From Scortum barcoo (Eukaryota > Chordata > Actinopteri > Centrarchiformes > Terapontidae), in the NCBI GenBank assembly GCA_023238725.1, contig CM041538.1, positions 8,074,880-8,138,879 on the forward strand: 64,000 nt of DNA. The letters run 5' to 3'. The position numbers and the translations under genes were made by a program. This document shows, in pieces, positions 23,701 to 36,200 of this stretch. The notes under the pieces were generated by a model that saw nothing but the letters and a program-made list of their open reading frames with translations, was not told where the DNA came from and made no database searches. How positions within the stretch are numbered: position 1 is the first letter of the stretch; every line of letters begins with the position of its first letter.

Positions 23701-26700
23701 AAAAATGAAAAATAATCAGAGCAAACCTTGCAACTGATTTGGTTTTGGGAGCCTAATATTGGGTGAACTGAAATATTACATCGACATACAGGCAGTGAAG
23801 TTGTTCTTTAATGACTGTAGTCAACCAAGCCCTTGACGGCTGACAGATAAAATTTTCTGAAATGTACAGACAGGAATAAGGATAGGCACGAGAGAGATGT
23901 GATAGCATGAAATACATTACAGGTACACACACAAACTGGCTGATGAAAGCAGGACATGCTGTCACATCGATGCAGAGGAAATTTACAAACTGCCTGTGGA
24001 CCAAAGTCTTGCTTTCTTTTTCTTTACACTTGTTTCCTTCTCTGGTCCCTTGTTCTCTCTCTCCTCTACAGTGTATTGCAGGCTTAACCACAGTGCCAAG
24101 TTTGTGCCACACTTGACAGTTTGAGCACACACTTTTCAAAATGGCTTTAAAGCAGTGGTCAGATTTTCCCCATTGTCAGAAGATTTTGCCATGGGACCCG
24201 AGACGTTGTGGAACACTGTCAAACCTCATATCAGAAGTTTTTCTTGCAGTTTTAGGCTTTTAATGGATGAGCACATAAGATGTTATTCTGTCTAACTGTA
24301 TGAATATTGATATTGGTGATATTAAACCAGAATACAAATTTTCACTTACATATTTATCATTTAGTTTCTTTTCAGTGACCTACAAAGATTTATAATGGTC
24401 ACAACATTAAAATGAATTCTTACACTTTTATCAGGGGGGAAAAAAATGCAGGAATTTCTCAGGGAGACCTTGGCCCTCAACACAGCTTTGTCAGGAGGAA
24501 TGTTAGCAAAAAGAAATTACTTTCTGACATTTGACACAAGTTGTTGACAGAAAGCTCATTTCTGTTCCCGGCTGCAGCATCTATTCATCATTATATAACA
24601 CGGTCGTAGCGAGCATGGCTGTCCTAGACATGTGTGTCCTCTTCCAGACGTAACATCATCCTAATAACCTCATCCAGAGTGGGTCCATTCAATCTGGCTA
24701 CGACTAAACATCCACATCATCCTGCAGAATTTCATACCTCTCTATGTGACCTTTCTGTCTGTCTTTATGTTGGTCTTTTCCTTTGACTTTGCATGTCTCC
24801 ACAGCATAAACATCTGCTTTGGTGTTAGTCAAATCAATGCTCCTGCAGTGCCTTACGGCATTTCCCCAGCCCTTATTTATCTTTTTACTGCATTATCTTA
24901 ATTGGCTAACGGGGCAGAACAGCCCCGAACTGGCAGCACAGATAAAATAAAATATATCTAGGGGACCCTGTTCTTGTTAAGAAAGCTGACTGTTGCTCTG
25001 CTGGGTTCTACTGGGGAGAGATAATGTTGCACTTTTTGATGACATCTCTAGTGCCATGGCCTGAAGAAAACAGTGACTCAGCTTTTCTTTGCCTTGAGGA
25101 GGACATATTGCTGTGACAACAGTGATGAGGGATAAGAGATGCTGTCTTAAAAAATGAGTCAGGGAGATTGATTAAAGAGAAGTCAGATCTGTCTCTGTCC
25201 TTATTATACATACTTCAAAATTTCCTTTCTCTCATCCTGTCATTCACGATTTTTTTCTCTCTTCCTTTTACTCCACTCACCTGACTTTCTTTCCCCTGCC
25301 GTCACTTGATCTGTTGATGTCTTTTCCTTCTTGCTTCCTCCCCTGATTACATCCTCTTACTCTTCATTTCTCCCTGACTCCACCTGCATCCATCACATTT
25401 TCTCATGCGTGCCTCTTTCTTGCTTCTTTCCTATCTATCTCTCTCTCTCTCGCAGCAGGTGAAATTGATGGTTACAAACCTAGTAGTCAGAGGAAAATGA
25501 TTGGATCCAAATAGTAGTAGAAATGTAATATTTTCTGCCTGTGCAGTAGCCCGTATCAAGCCGGGGCTGAGTAAATCGAGGCTCTGTGTGAAAGTATGAG
25601 CTGTGCGCGTGTGTGACTGTTGCCCAACTTTGTCTCTTTACGTGCTGTTTCTGCTTTACTGGGCAGTGTGGAGTGGAGAGTAACATGACAGATAGAGGAG
25701 AGCAGTGAGGATGAAGGAAAGAAGCAAGAAAATGAGATGGGTGGGCATTTGTGAGAAAGAGAGCAAAAGATGGGAAGGGAAACAGACAGACAGACAGAAA
25801 TTCAGAGGAAACAGTGCTGCTGAGCCAAATTAAAGGGAAATTATTGGAGTGCACTTGATGAATGATACAGATGGTTTAGGAATAAATTTCATGGATTTCT
25901 AAGTATATATGCAGTTTGTATGTGAGGCGTCTCTAAAATGTAGCCATGCACACAAACTAAGCATTTTTATTTCTTTTTTTTTGTGCCAGTGGGTATAAAC
26001 ATGAAGTTGACCTTGTCGACTGCATTAGAATAATTCAAATGCTTGAGTCATGCTCACCTTTAGCCTGCTGAAAAATGCACCCCAGGTTACTGAACAACAC
26101 ATATCGTACGCACCTGAGAAAGAGAACCCAGAGACATACTTTTGACACACTCTTACGCTAAAAATAGAACAATGTGTCATGTTTAGTTGTTGGGCTACTT
26201 TATCCACCTGCAGAGTGTGCTTCATTTCTTCACCCAGAAGCAGGGCACACACTCGCATACACACATTCGAAGACAGTGTGTTTTAAATGGATGTGTCCTT
26301 CTCAAGCCTCCTTTCAGTTTGGGCTCACATAATATACTGTGTTAGTTTTCTGCAGAGCGTAATTGTGTGAATAATTAAATGAACAGCATTATGTTGTGCT
26401 GAAAAGTACTGTGTGTTTGTGTGTGTCTCTGTGTGCGTGTCTGTACAAAATATATTTTCCTATTAAATGGTTTATTTGGATGATTTATTTATGCTCACAT
26501 CATCAAAAATACATGCATTAAGGACCTAAATAGTACAAATGCAAAACAAGACCTCTTACATCAAGTTCCCTTTTGGGAATACGAATCAACCCGTGGTATC
26601 TTTATAGATGGCAGTATGTGTACGTTTTTAACAGTACCAATGAAGTATATGTCACAGGAACTGAAGTGCACTTTTTTACTTATTTACCGACTATAGTGAT

Positions 26701-27401
26701 GCATGCAGACCAAAGTTTTGACATTACTGTCTTCATCACAGTCAAAATTAACATAGGCATGCCAAATACATATACAGTATAATTGACCTAAAAAAGGCGT
26801 AGAATTGTGATCGGAAAATTGGTTGAATTCATATTTATTGGATACTGGATTGGGGGGGGGGATACATGTCATATCAACATCACTGTAAGAACGACTCTTA
26901 AAATATTGCAAAAAGAAAAGAAAAAAAATCTCAACCACAATTTTCAGATCTTGTTGACCTTGTAACACATGACAACATTTAATTACATCATATCGTACTG
27001 CCAGTGAGCATCACAAGTAGAAAGTCAATGTGACCTTGTCTGTCTCAGGCTCAGATGTGGATTGTAAATGGGAAAAAATGCAGATATGCAAGTTTACCTT
27101 TCAAGTACAGGTTCAGAAGGGTGCTACAATTCATGTATTAATGTCAGCAAATGTTTCCTTGTCACATATACAGTGCATATGATTATAGTGCATATGTCTA
27201 GTAGAGAGTGGGTTGAAAATGATAAATTTACTCTTTTGGGGTTACAATAGTAGGTTAATGGCCATCAGGGGTCTCCTCCCACCCCCTGAGCTGTGTACCT
27301 TATCTGTCCAATAAATGTCAAGTAAATAAGTGGCTGGAAATGTTCTTTATGAGACGTGCTCACACATGGCTGTGACATGAATGTCTTCCCTGCTCCAACA
27401 G
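20794..27401 (+). other. lrp8: Large lrp8 intron before the propeller
   Basis: 6.6 kb, GTGAGT to ACAG. No exon or known transposon recognised. It has a GA-rich tract near 23081-23099 and a poly-T near 21550. Non-repetitive, evenly composed stretches (for example 24820-24960 and 22480-22620) could be regulatory, but this is only an impression. Confidence 0.85.
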
Positions 27402-27573
27402 GAAAAAGCCCGTACCTGATGTTCACCAACCGGCATGAGATCCGTCGCATTGACCTGCTGAAGAGTGAATACGCGCAAGTGGTTCCCACGCTGAAGAACG
27501 CTGTGGCCCTGGATGTAGACGTGTCCACCAACAAGATGTTCTGGTGTGATCTTTATCATCGCAAAATATACAG
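27402..27573 (+). CDS. lrp8: lrp8 exon: start of YWTD beta-propeller
   Basis: A 172-bp exon, the same length as LDLR exon 9, phase 1 to phase 2. It encodes GKSPYLMFTNRHEIRRIDL, then VVPTLKNAVALDVDV and KMFWCDLYHRKIY. FWCD is the first YWTD-type motif. GKSP.L.FTNRHE.RRIDL is an LRP8-specific stretch. The propeller mediates acid-dependent ligand release in this family. The donor is AG followed by GTACAC and runs straight into a CA microsatellite. Confidence 0.97.
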
Positions 27574-27575
27574 GT

Positions 27576-27598
27576 ACACACACACACACACACACACA
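27576..27598. repeat. (AC)n microsatellite overlapping the donor region
   Basis: About eleven AC units starting at intron position +3, so that the 5' splice site is GT directly followed by the repeat. Confidence 0.95.
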
Positions 27599-28005
27599 AT
27601 TTAGAGATTATATGATATATATGTAGTGTGTGATACAGATAAGACATATAAACGACACGTTAAAAGTATTTAGTTTGAACAAAACCTTGGATGGCACTGT
27701 ACAGAATCGGGACATTGGGAGCATAGATAACGCTCTCTCCTCAGTCGTTAGCCATTCTGTCACTCTGTCTCTCCTCTAAGCATCCGTCTTGTCTGCTTCA
27801 ACCTGTCACACCTTCTGGTAGTGAAACAGACACACCTGGGGGTTGTGTGTGTGTGTCTGTGCGTCAGTCACACCTGGAGGGCTGTGTCATCTGTCTGACA
27901 GTAAAAGGTGGAACTGTTTGTCCTTCACACACATACAGTATGTGCACACACACTGCTACACTGTAGGTATGTCATTACTTTGATCTCAGGTGTGTCTGTG
28001 TGTTT

Positions 28006-28031
28006 TGTGTGTGTGTGTGTGTGTGTGTGTT
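28006..28031. repeat. (GT)n microsatellite
   Basis: About thirteen GT units in the same intron as the donor-proximal AC tract, and complementary to it. Confidence 0.95.
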
Positions 28032-30616
28032 GCCTCACCCTGATGGCTGGCAGGAAGTGGGAGGGGCCTTCTATCATCTCAGCTGAGCCATATGCTCTCT
28101 CTAATTTCACTGCCTCAGTAATCACCACCATTACTCATCTGCATACGCACACACACGCACATGCACATACTGCCACACAAACTGTGTGATACACTCAAGG
28201 GCTTGTGACAGAGAAAGGACAAATGAACTCATTCGTCATGATGAACTCTGCTTTGGAAGCAGCTATAAAAACACACGCATGTAATTTAAATGGCCATCAA
28301 CAAGTGAATTTGTACAGTTAAATTGACTTGGAGTTGTTCTTTGTTGTGTTTGCCTCCGTCTCATCATTCAAAACAGATGTACACCCAAAAGCACAAAAGT
28401 ATCCCATCGGCTTAGTGCATTTATGCTGCTGATATTGTGCTGCAGGATGTAATTTTAAAGGATTGTCACACAATACAAAACTCTCGGCATGCAAGTAGCT
28501 TTTAGAAATTGTTTTGTTATTGTATCGTTGTATTTTCTGTTGTATTATTATTATATAAGTCCCCAGGCCTAGTTACATTTTTCCTGTCTGTTCCTATATT
28601 GACCTTGCCTGGGTCCAGATCTCTAAATTCATACAGGTCTACTGCTAATTTTGCAGCTGTTTCCTGCTGTTAGAGACACAATCAATCAATCAGTGCTTAG
28701 TTGACAGTAACCTTCCTTTATAGCTAACTTGCTACAGCCAGGAAAGACAGCATCAGGAAAACGGCCACAGAAATGGCAACAAGTGTGGTTGACTGTGACA
28801 ACCACAGCGTTGTTGGCTGTCGTAAGTCAACAGAAATACCTCTGAAATCAACATATTTCTTTAATCCTTGAGTGTTAAGTACTCTAAGCAAACATTAGAA
28901 CAACTTCTGGGTTGACTTTAAATGACTTTGCTGGGGCACAGACGTCACTTGCTACTGATTGTTTCGGGCAATCAGTAGTATCATCAGGGAGCATAAACAC
29001 AATGTCAGGCTGAATGAATAATAGCGTTTAAGAGTTCCCTCCTTGTTTGTAGTATTTAATAGTCATTCTTTACCCCTCTTTATTACTTAGCTTCTCACAA
29101 ATAATGTTTCAAAAAGCAGTCTTTAAATGTTGTTCCACTATTTCTAGTTGTTTTCATGGTAAAAACATGGTTGATCACTGCCTTTACCCAAGCGTCTTAG
29201 TTTTCACTGCAGCATTTTATCAAATGGAAACAGGCTATGTACTTAAAAGTGAAGTGATCTTCTTCATTGTCCCACACTGTGACGGTGTGGTTTTTCAGGC
29301 TAATTCATGGTTATTAGCAAGCCACGAGTCAATAATCAAAGATGCAATCTGCTCAGTAGTCTTGGACTCATTTATCTCTGTCTTATTCCTCACTCCAGTC
29401 TGCCCTCTGTTCACCCCTCCAACCTGTTCATCGCAGTCTATCTGAATATTTCTAAACTACAACTAAACAAAAAATTAGGCTGTAATGAATACTGTGAATG
29501 CTGAATACTGAACTATACTAGTGAAGGCAAATATTGGAATAATTATGATATTTTATAGAATGTATGAACAAGAATCTTTACAGTCTGGTGTGTTAAAGGC
29601 AAATTATGATGTGATTATTATATTGGACTAGCAATATTGATGATTAGTTGTGACACAGGATAAAATACATGTCCCACTGTTGCATGTTTCAGAGTAAATC
29701 TGTGTAAATTATATTTATTATCCCACAGTCTAGCCCTTGTTTTAATTTGCTCCCTGAGTGAGAGACAGGTGTTGGATCCATGTTATAAACCCTGGGACAC
29801 AAGAGAGAAGCAATTATCTATCACAAGACAGCAGCAGGTTAATTCCCCCCCCCCCATAGATGAAGATGTTTGCGATGGCAAACAGTGACACAGCCAATTA
29901 ACAACACAATCTGCTTCCAAGTCCCTGACTCGTCCATCTCTACCTCATTCCTTGCTCCAGCTACCTCATCAGCCTGCTCCTTCAGTTAGGCTGCTCCTCT
30001 CGTCCACACTCCTCGTCTCCATTCTTGTACGCTTTGCCAACACGTGTCGGCGGGGTGTAAATTGGGACATTGCATCTCCCAACCCCTTAACAAGGTTGTC
30101 TCGTGTTGTCTCATTTCGTAGCCCTCATGTCGCGAAGACAATAATGTGCTACGTCTGAAGATGCTGAGGTAGGAAGGGAGAAGAGAAAACCAGAAACAGG
30201 GACTGAAGAATGGACACACAGCAAGGGGGAAGGCAGAGGAAAATGGAAGGAGATTGAGGAGACAGAGACAGAGGGGGAGAGGGACAAGAGGCAGGTTGTT
30301 TTATGCACTGCTGATAGATAAAGACAGACTCTTTCTCCCTGGGAGGTGCTGTTTGGTGGGAGGCCTGAGGTTGTTATAGAGGTGTCAGGTTTGGGTGCCC
30401 CTGACAGAGCAATATTATCTAGGATAAAGAAAACCTGTTACCCACTACGAGCAACGAGGCATCTACGGGATATGATGCACTCATGTCTAGCAAGAAAAAG
30501 AGTCCAGAATAGACAGCAACAAATTCCCAACAAAGTCCCATTTTTGTGATGGATTATTGAGTATTTCGTGATTTCCACAACATTGACTCAGACAGCTCTT
30601 CTCTACCACCCACCAG

Positions 30617-30841
30617 TGCTTACATCAACAAGGCCAGTGACTCGTCACAGCAGGTGACTCTCATCGACTCGCTCGACTCCCCCGAGGGCCTAGCCGTCGA
30701 CTGGGTTCACAAGAACATCTACTGGACCGACTCGGGCAACAAGAGCATCTCCGTCGCCACAGGAGATGGCAGGAAGAGAAAAGTGCTGATAGCCACCGAG
30801 CTAAGCGAGCCACGCGCCATTGCAGTGGATCCACACCAAGG
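30617..30841 (+). CDS. lrp8: lrp8 exon: propeller blades (YWTD)
   Basis: A 225-bp exon, phase 2 to phase 2 (LDLR exon 10 is 228 bp). It encodes AYINKASDSSQQVTLID, SPEGLAVDWVHKNIYWTDSG, NKSISVAT and LSEPRAIAVDPHQG. The IYWTD motif and the two LAVDW/IAVDP repeats mark two propeller blades. The donor is GG followed by GTGAGT. The exon is notably GC-rich compared with its flanks. Confidence 0.97.
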
Positions 30842-31524
30842 GTGAGTGGGAGAAATTTGAGGATGGGGGGGGGACAGATGGGCAAAGCTTGAGAAGTTAG
30901 CCAATGAATCAGTGACAGCGTAGGAAAGTTGGTTCATGGCCGGATGAGCCTGTGGGCATCCATCTCTGAATAAAAATCCAGAATAAATGAAGCCAATGTT
31001 ATTATAGTGTTTTTTTTTTTTTTTTTGTAGTGCTGCACAGCTTAACAATTATTTAGAGTTATGACGTGACTCTTGTCTGCTCTATCTGCCTCTTTCTCTT
31101 TGGCTCAGATGTCTAGAGTTCCCTGAAGGACTCTTTTCACAACTCTACAAAGCTACAAAGCATGAAATACATGCAAATGAAGCCCAGCTTTCATGGGTAC
31201 ACACAGACACACACATTTAACAGTGGTCCAGATTTCCAGTACCTGCTGTTTTGCACAGTATCTACTTTCCTTTACTGTCTCCAAGGCTTGTTTCAGAACT
31301 AAAACTATTAGATTTTGGAGAGAAAATGAGATAGAGACAGAGTCAGCCAGGGACACTGTGTGATAGGGTACAGTCGATTCAGTCACATATTAGTTGTCTT
31401 CGATGAATTGACTGTGACAATGCACATGAAAACCTTTTCACTGCTGCTGAAAATGGGCTCTTTTCATCTTTTTTTACCAAAGCGTACCCATCCATTTCTT
31501 ACTGGTTGATGTATCTTTCCTCAG
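30842..31524 (+). other. lrp8: Short lrp8 intron
   Basis: 683 bp, GTGAGT to CTCAG, with a poly-T tract near 31009-31027. Nothing else seen. Confidence 0.9.
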
Positions 31525-31643
31525 GTTTATGTACTGGTCAGACTGGGGAGGTCAAGCCAAAATTGAGAAGTCTGGGCTGAATGGAGTGGACCGCCAAGTT
31601 CTGGTGTCCGAACACATCGAGTGGCCCAATGGAATCACCCTGG
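31525..31643 (+). CDS. lrp8: lrp8 exon: propeller blade (YWSD)
   Basis: A 119-bp exon, identical in length to LDLR exon 11, phase 2 to phase 1. It encodes FMYWSDWGGQAKIEKSGLNG, VDRQVLVSEHIEWPNGITL. MYWSDWG is the YWTD-type motif, and IEKSGLNGVDRQ is the LRP8 form (VLDLR has IEKAGMNGFDR). Donor GTAAGA. Confidence 0.97.
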
Positions 31644-33075
31644 GTAAGAAAAGATAGAGAACGTGTAACTTTGAACAGCAGAGAAAACTATAAGATGACA
31701 CAGGGACGGGAAAATCAATCAGCTCTGAAAACAGTTTTACAAACAAAGTTATCATGGCAATATTGCTATATATTGAGAGAGAGACAGCAAAAAAAAATGT
31801 AGTAAACTCAACACAATGAAAGAGAAGAGCAGAGACAGAGATGGAAAGAAACAAAAAGAGACAAACAGCAAGAGTTGAGAAAAGAAAACAGTCTGGGGGT
31901 GCTGCAACCCCTGAGTAGCTCTTATTGTTATAGCTCAGTTTGCGTCTGGCTCTCATCAATCAAGCCAGCGAACACGGGCCTCCAAATTAATAAGCCAGAC
32001 GCTCTGTGCCGTCGATACCTCCCGTCATCCCTTTCAACTCCCTCCGCGGCAATAGCCAATTTTTCTCAGCTGCCCTTGCCTGAGGAGAAAGAGAGGCACA
32101 CAGTTGCCGCACTCTGTGGAATTGAGATGTCACTACATCTGTATGAAAACAAATTATTTTTTCGAGTAAGGCGAATAAGAGAGTTGGCCAGATTTGCAAT
32201 ACACCGCTGTGAGAGAAGAGGTGGATTATTTTTCCCTGGTCATTGATTTCATACAGAGCGGTGAACAGGGCAGGTGATTTTCTGAGTCCGGAGAGGTGAA
32301 GTGGTTTTGTCTGTTCTTTTTTGCCACAGTAACTTTGGCACAGTTTACTCAGCTGTCTTACACACTTTCATCAAACTCCTGCACAGTAGACATTTTTGGA
32401 CTTCCTTATCATATGAAAAGGGAAATCACAGTGTAATTACTGCTTATTGTGTCAATCTGAAATGTTAACAAAAAAATTTACCAAAGCTGCCCAAGATATT
32501 ATTCTTCTGTTGGGGACTGACCGGCTGAGCTGAACAAAGTAATCAGCCTTTTCTTTATCAACGTTAGATGCTAAATGAAAGAAATGCACCATTTAATTTT
32601 TTTTTCAAGCTTTTCCCACTTCATATAGTTTGATTTGACATATATATGAAGCTGTATTTTACTTCTCCAGCACTGGCAATATGAATTAAAATAGAAATAA
32701 AAATAGAAATATTATACTTGGTCATGTTCCTTGCTGTCAAAATTGATGGAATCTAAATTTTCTGTATTGTGAACCAATACATGGTGATGGAATTTTAAAC
32801 AGCAAAGTGTTCCCTTTAGTAAGTCCAGCAAGACTAATGAATTTGCTCAAGGTCACATGTATTTTCCCCAGCCAAGAAGTCAACCGGCAATATTACAATC
32901 ACATCTGTGTTTTCTCAGCGCAGGGCCTCAGCCGTCATGTCAAAGAAGATTGATGGTGTAGCTACTGGGCCATTACATTCATATACCTCTCACCCTAGGC
33001 CTTTTCTTTCGGAATGACCCTTCTCTCTCCATTCTTCTCCCTCTTTCCTTTTTTCCTCCTCCTCCATCTTCTCAG
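31644..33075 (+). other. lrp8: lrp8 intron with a complex non-coding block
   Basis: 1.43 kb, GTAAGA to CTCAG. The stretch 31905-32290 is of balanced composition, free of simple repeats, and contains several homeobox-like ATTAAT/AATTA motifs; it may be a regulatory element. Confidence 0.8.
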
Positions 33076-33215
33076 ACTTGTCTAACAGGCGTCTCTACTG
33101 GGTGGACTCCAAGCTGCACCTGCTGTCCAGCGTGGATCTGAACGGAGACAACCGCAAAGTGCTGCTGTCCTCCCATCACCACCTGGGACACCCCTTCGCC
33201 CTGACTGTGTTTGAG
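33076..33215 (+). CDS. lrp8: lrp8 exon: propeller blade (YWVD)
   Basis: A 140-bp exon, identical in length to LDLR exon 12, phase 1 to phase 0. It encodes DLSNRRLYWVDSKLHLLSSV, DLNGDNRKVLLSS and LGHPFALTVFE. LYWVDSKLH.LSS is conserved among LDLR, VLDLR and LRP8. The run of three His in SSHHHLGHP is not something I recall from the mammalian protein. Donor GTACAG. Confidence 0.96.
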
Positions 33216-36200
33216 GTACAGAAGGACCGACATTAAAATACAGCAAGACAGTGGCATTGGAGAGCTTTGAATCTCTCAGCATGGTGGTAATTTTTTGGTA
33301 CAAGAAGCAAAACTCACCACACTATGCTTTTATGTGTTAGCCCATTAACTACAGGTAGCTTATACTTAACTATGATTTCTCTATTTTCCAGAGCACGCCA
33401 GATGTTTTTACATTGATTTCCTTCCTTCAAGGCAGCTGTTGCTTTCATGTTGTTGTCATATTGTGAAAAGCAACACTAGTAACAATGACTATAGTTTTTC
33501 TACTTTATTAAAAACAGTTCTCTTAGGCAACATAGATATATAGTTATTTTCATTCACTTGACTTTGCATGGTTCACTTACGTACACTGCTCTCCACCTGA
33601 AAGGAAAACAGGATGCCAACATCCTTCTTTGACCTCCAAAGGTATGCACTCGGAAAAATAGGTCTGCCCTCACTTATCGCTGCCTCATAGGTGACACTCT
33701 CATATCTTGCTCATTGATTCCCCTGTTGGCAGTGTATTTCTAGAGTTTTATTGAGTCAAATTGAAGTACTGGATATGAGTTTTTGCTGTTACAACCTGAA
33801 GAAGGAAGTGGGTAGCAGGAGAAGTGTGAGAGTTTGTGAAAGTTGAAGGAGAGAGTTGTAGAGAAATAAGTCAATGATGGAACGTTGTCTGACTGAGAAG
33901 AAATGAGATGTTTAAAAAGTATAGTTGCAAGACAAACCCTGAGGAGGAATTATCTTTCCAAGTGCTGGCAAGTGTAGAGTCACAGTAGAGTACAGCAATC
34001 GATGAAACTAATTTGAGTGTATTTACTGAAGACGGAGTGAGTCAGTCTGTTACAACCCATCAAATATAGATGATGTGGAATGTGAAAAAGAGAACCTGAG
34101 GTGAACAGAATGAGGATGAAGGGGAGAAAGAGGGAGGTGAAATGTGAACAGTAGGAAGTGCTTTCTCCATTCCTCTCCTCGCCTCTCTTTGCTGCACACA
34201 CTGTGATGATGGGAAGCAAAGGGAAGAAGGGACATCCATCATGTCCAGCTGAGTGTGCCTGCATTGGATATGCACTGTGTGTGTGTTTGTTTGTTTAAAA
34301 AAAAAGAAAAAAGAGAGAAAGAAAACCAGTGTTTCAGACAGGCACTGAAAGTTCATCCCTGGAGATTATTAGCCCTCAGCTCTTCTGGTCTTTGTTCTGT
34401 TCTGGTTATGATATAAACCAAATTAAAAATCCTTTAGCAGTGGAGCAGATTGTCCAGGTCCCAACAGAACAATAATGGGAAGTTTGTTTCTTTGGAGTTG
34501 CCTGCTTCGAGTTGTGAATTGAAACAATGAACCATTTTAGGCCGTTTAATTTAGTTTGTCTCTTATCTGGGAAATGAGCCTCAAGGGACCATTTTGGACT
34601 CACTGTCTGGGTCTATGTTAAACTGCTCACTAGGCCCAGTGTAGCCCCAGTTGTATAACAACATGCGATACCTCACAGCAGATAATGGTGGAGCATTTAT
34701 TGACATTGTTGTAGTGTGTTGATAAAAAGAATAATGGGTCTATCATTTAGGCCGATTTTTACTACTTCTTAGTTACTCAGCAACACTAGATTGGTGGTGA
34801 TTACAAAGCCATTAAAATTGCTGTGGCAATCCATATGTAATGTGCTGTAGAAGAAATGTAGGGTGTTTGGTTGTATGCCAAAAGATAGTATAATTTAGTT
34901 GTTGCACACATGAGACATGGTCTCAAATTTCTGCTCAAGTTTTAAATAAAACTAGCTTTATGAACACATCACTGAGGGCTGAAATCAGCATTTCTTTTCT
35001 ATTTTATGACATTTTATAGATGGTTATTTAGAAAACTACTGGCAGATTAATCAATAATTTAAATAATCATTAACTGCAGCCCTAAATCTAACTGTCCTTC
35101 CACATAAATAACTGTATGTTCAGTAGTAATACAGAAACAGCTACCATTAATCTAAGCATTAAAGTTATATAGGAGGACCACAAAAATGACATATGTGGGG
35201 TCATATGTAAAACATTATGACAACTTTGCACAGTTATTGTGAATAATTGTGACATTTTATCAGACATGAGCATAAAATCACCACTCACAAGCATTCCTTT
35301 TCAGAACATACATACCCATACAGTAGCTCCCTTGAATATGTAAGAGATTTGACTTTAAAAGTGTGTATTATGGCCTGCACATATTCCTTAGTGATATACA
35401 GTGAATCTTTAAGTAATTTCCACTTGAGCATCATCATCATCTGCAAACCTCACATCGATACTGATGTTCTAATGTTTCTTAACTCTGCAGAGGAAAGACG
35501 CAGGGTTCCTGTATCAAAGTCTGAACACACCACCACCAAACACACACATAAAAAGACACCACACATACAAACCCTTCCAGTGTCCACCCCCCGCCTTGAC
35601 AGCAAGCCCTGAGGAAATGTAGATTGCAGAGGCATGCAGAGAGTAATGTTTTCTCTTTCTTTGGCTTTAGTATCATTGCATTACTTTTTATCCTCTCTTT
35701 GTTTGACTAGAGGGGATGGAAGAGAGGATGAGATGAGTTTGGGAAGAAGAAGCAGAGGGGGCATGGGGATTGAAAGAAAAAGACAATGAAAATAAATGCA
35801 GTCAGGGAGAAAGAAAATAATGTGGCTAAGGCTTGTGTCTGTCCTGTTGCCATGAACTCAACATCACAGGAGGATGCACACCCACAGAGGTGTTGGCATT
35901 CATTCCATTTTATTTGAACTCTGCTCCGGTTAAAGGTAGGTGGAGATATGCTGGGAATTACATGAGATCACCAACCTACAATTGTCCCTCGCTGACAGGG
36001 TTAACAAAACTAAAAAGGCGGTCACCCCACAAAGTGATATTTGTACGACTGTAGCTAACTGGTAGCTACGATAAACAATAAGTTCACACAGTTTATCCAA
36101 AAGATGTATTTGTCTCATAAAAAACATTGTGTTAGCTCTTGTGTTAGCTGTATTTTGGACTCACCAAGGCTAACACTGTCAAGATGACATGCTAGTGTTC

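Larger units (their letters stand above)
27574..30616 (+). other. lrp8: lrp8 intron with CA repeat at the donor
   Basis: Starts GTACAC inside a CA repeat (27576-27598) and ends CCAG. A complementary (TG)n tract lies at 28006-28031. A C run at 29847-29856 and otherwise unique sequence; no exon seen. Confidence 0.85.
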
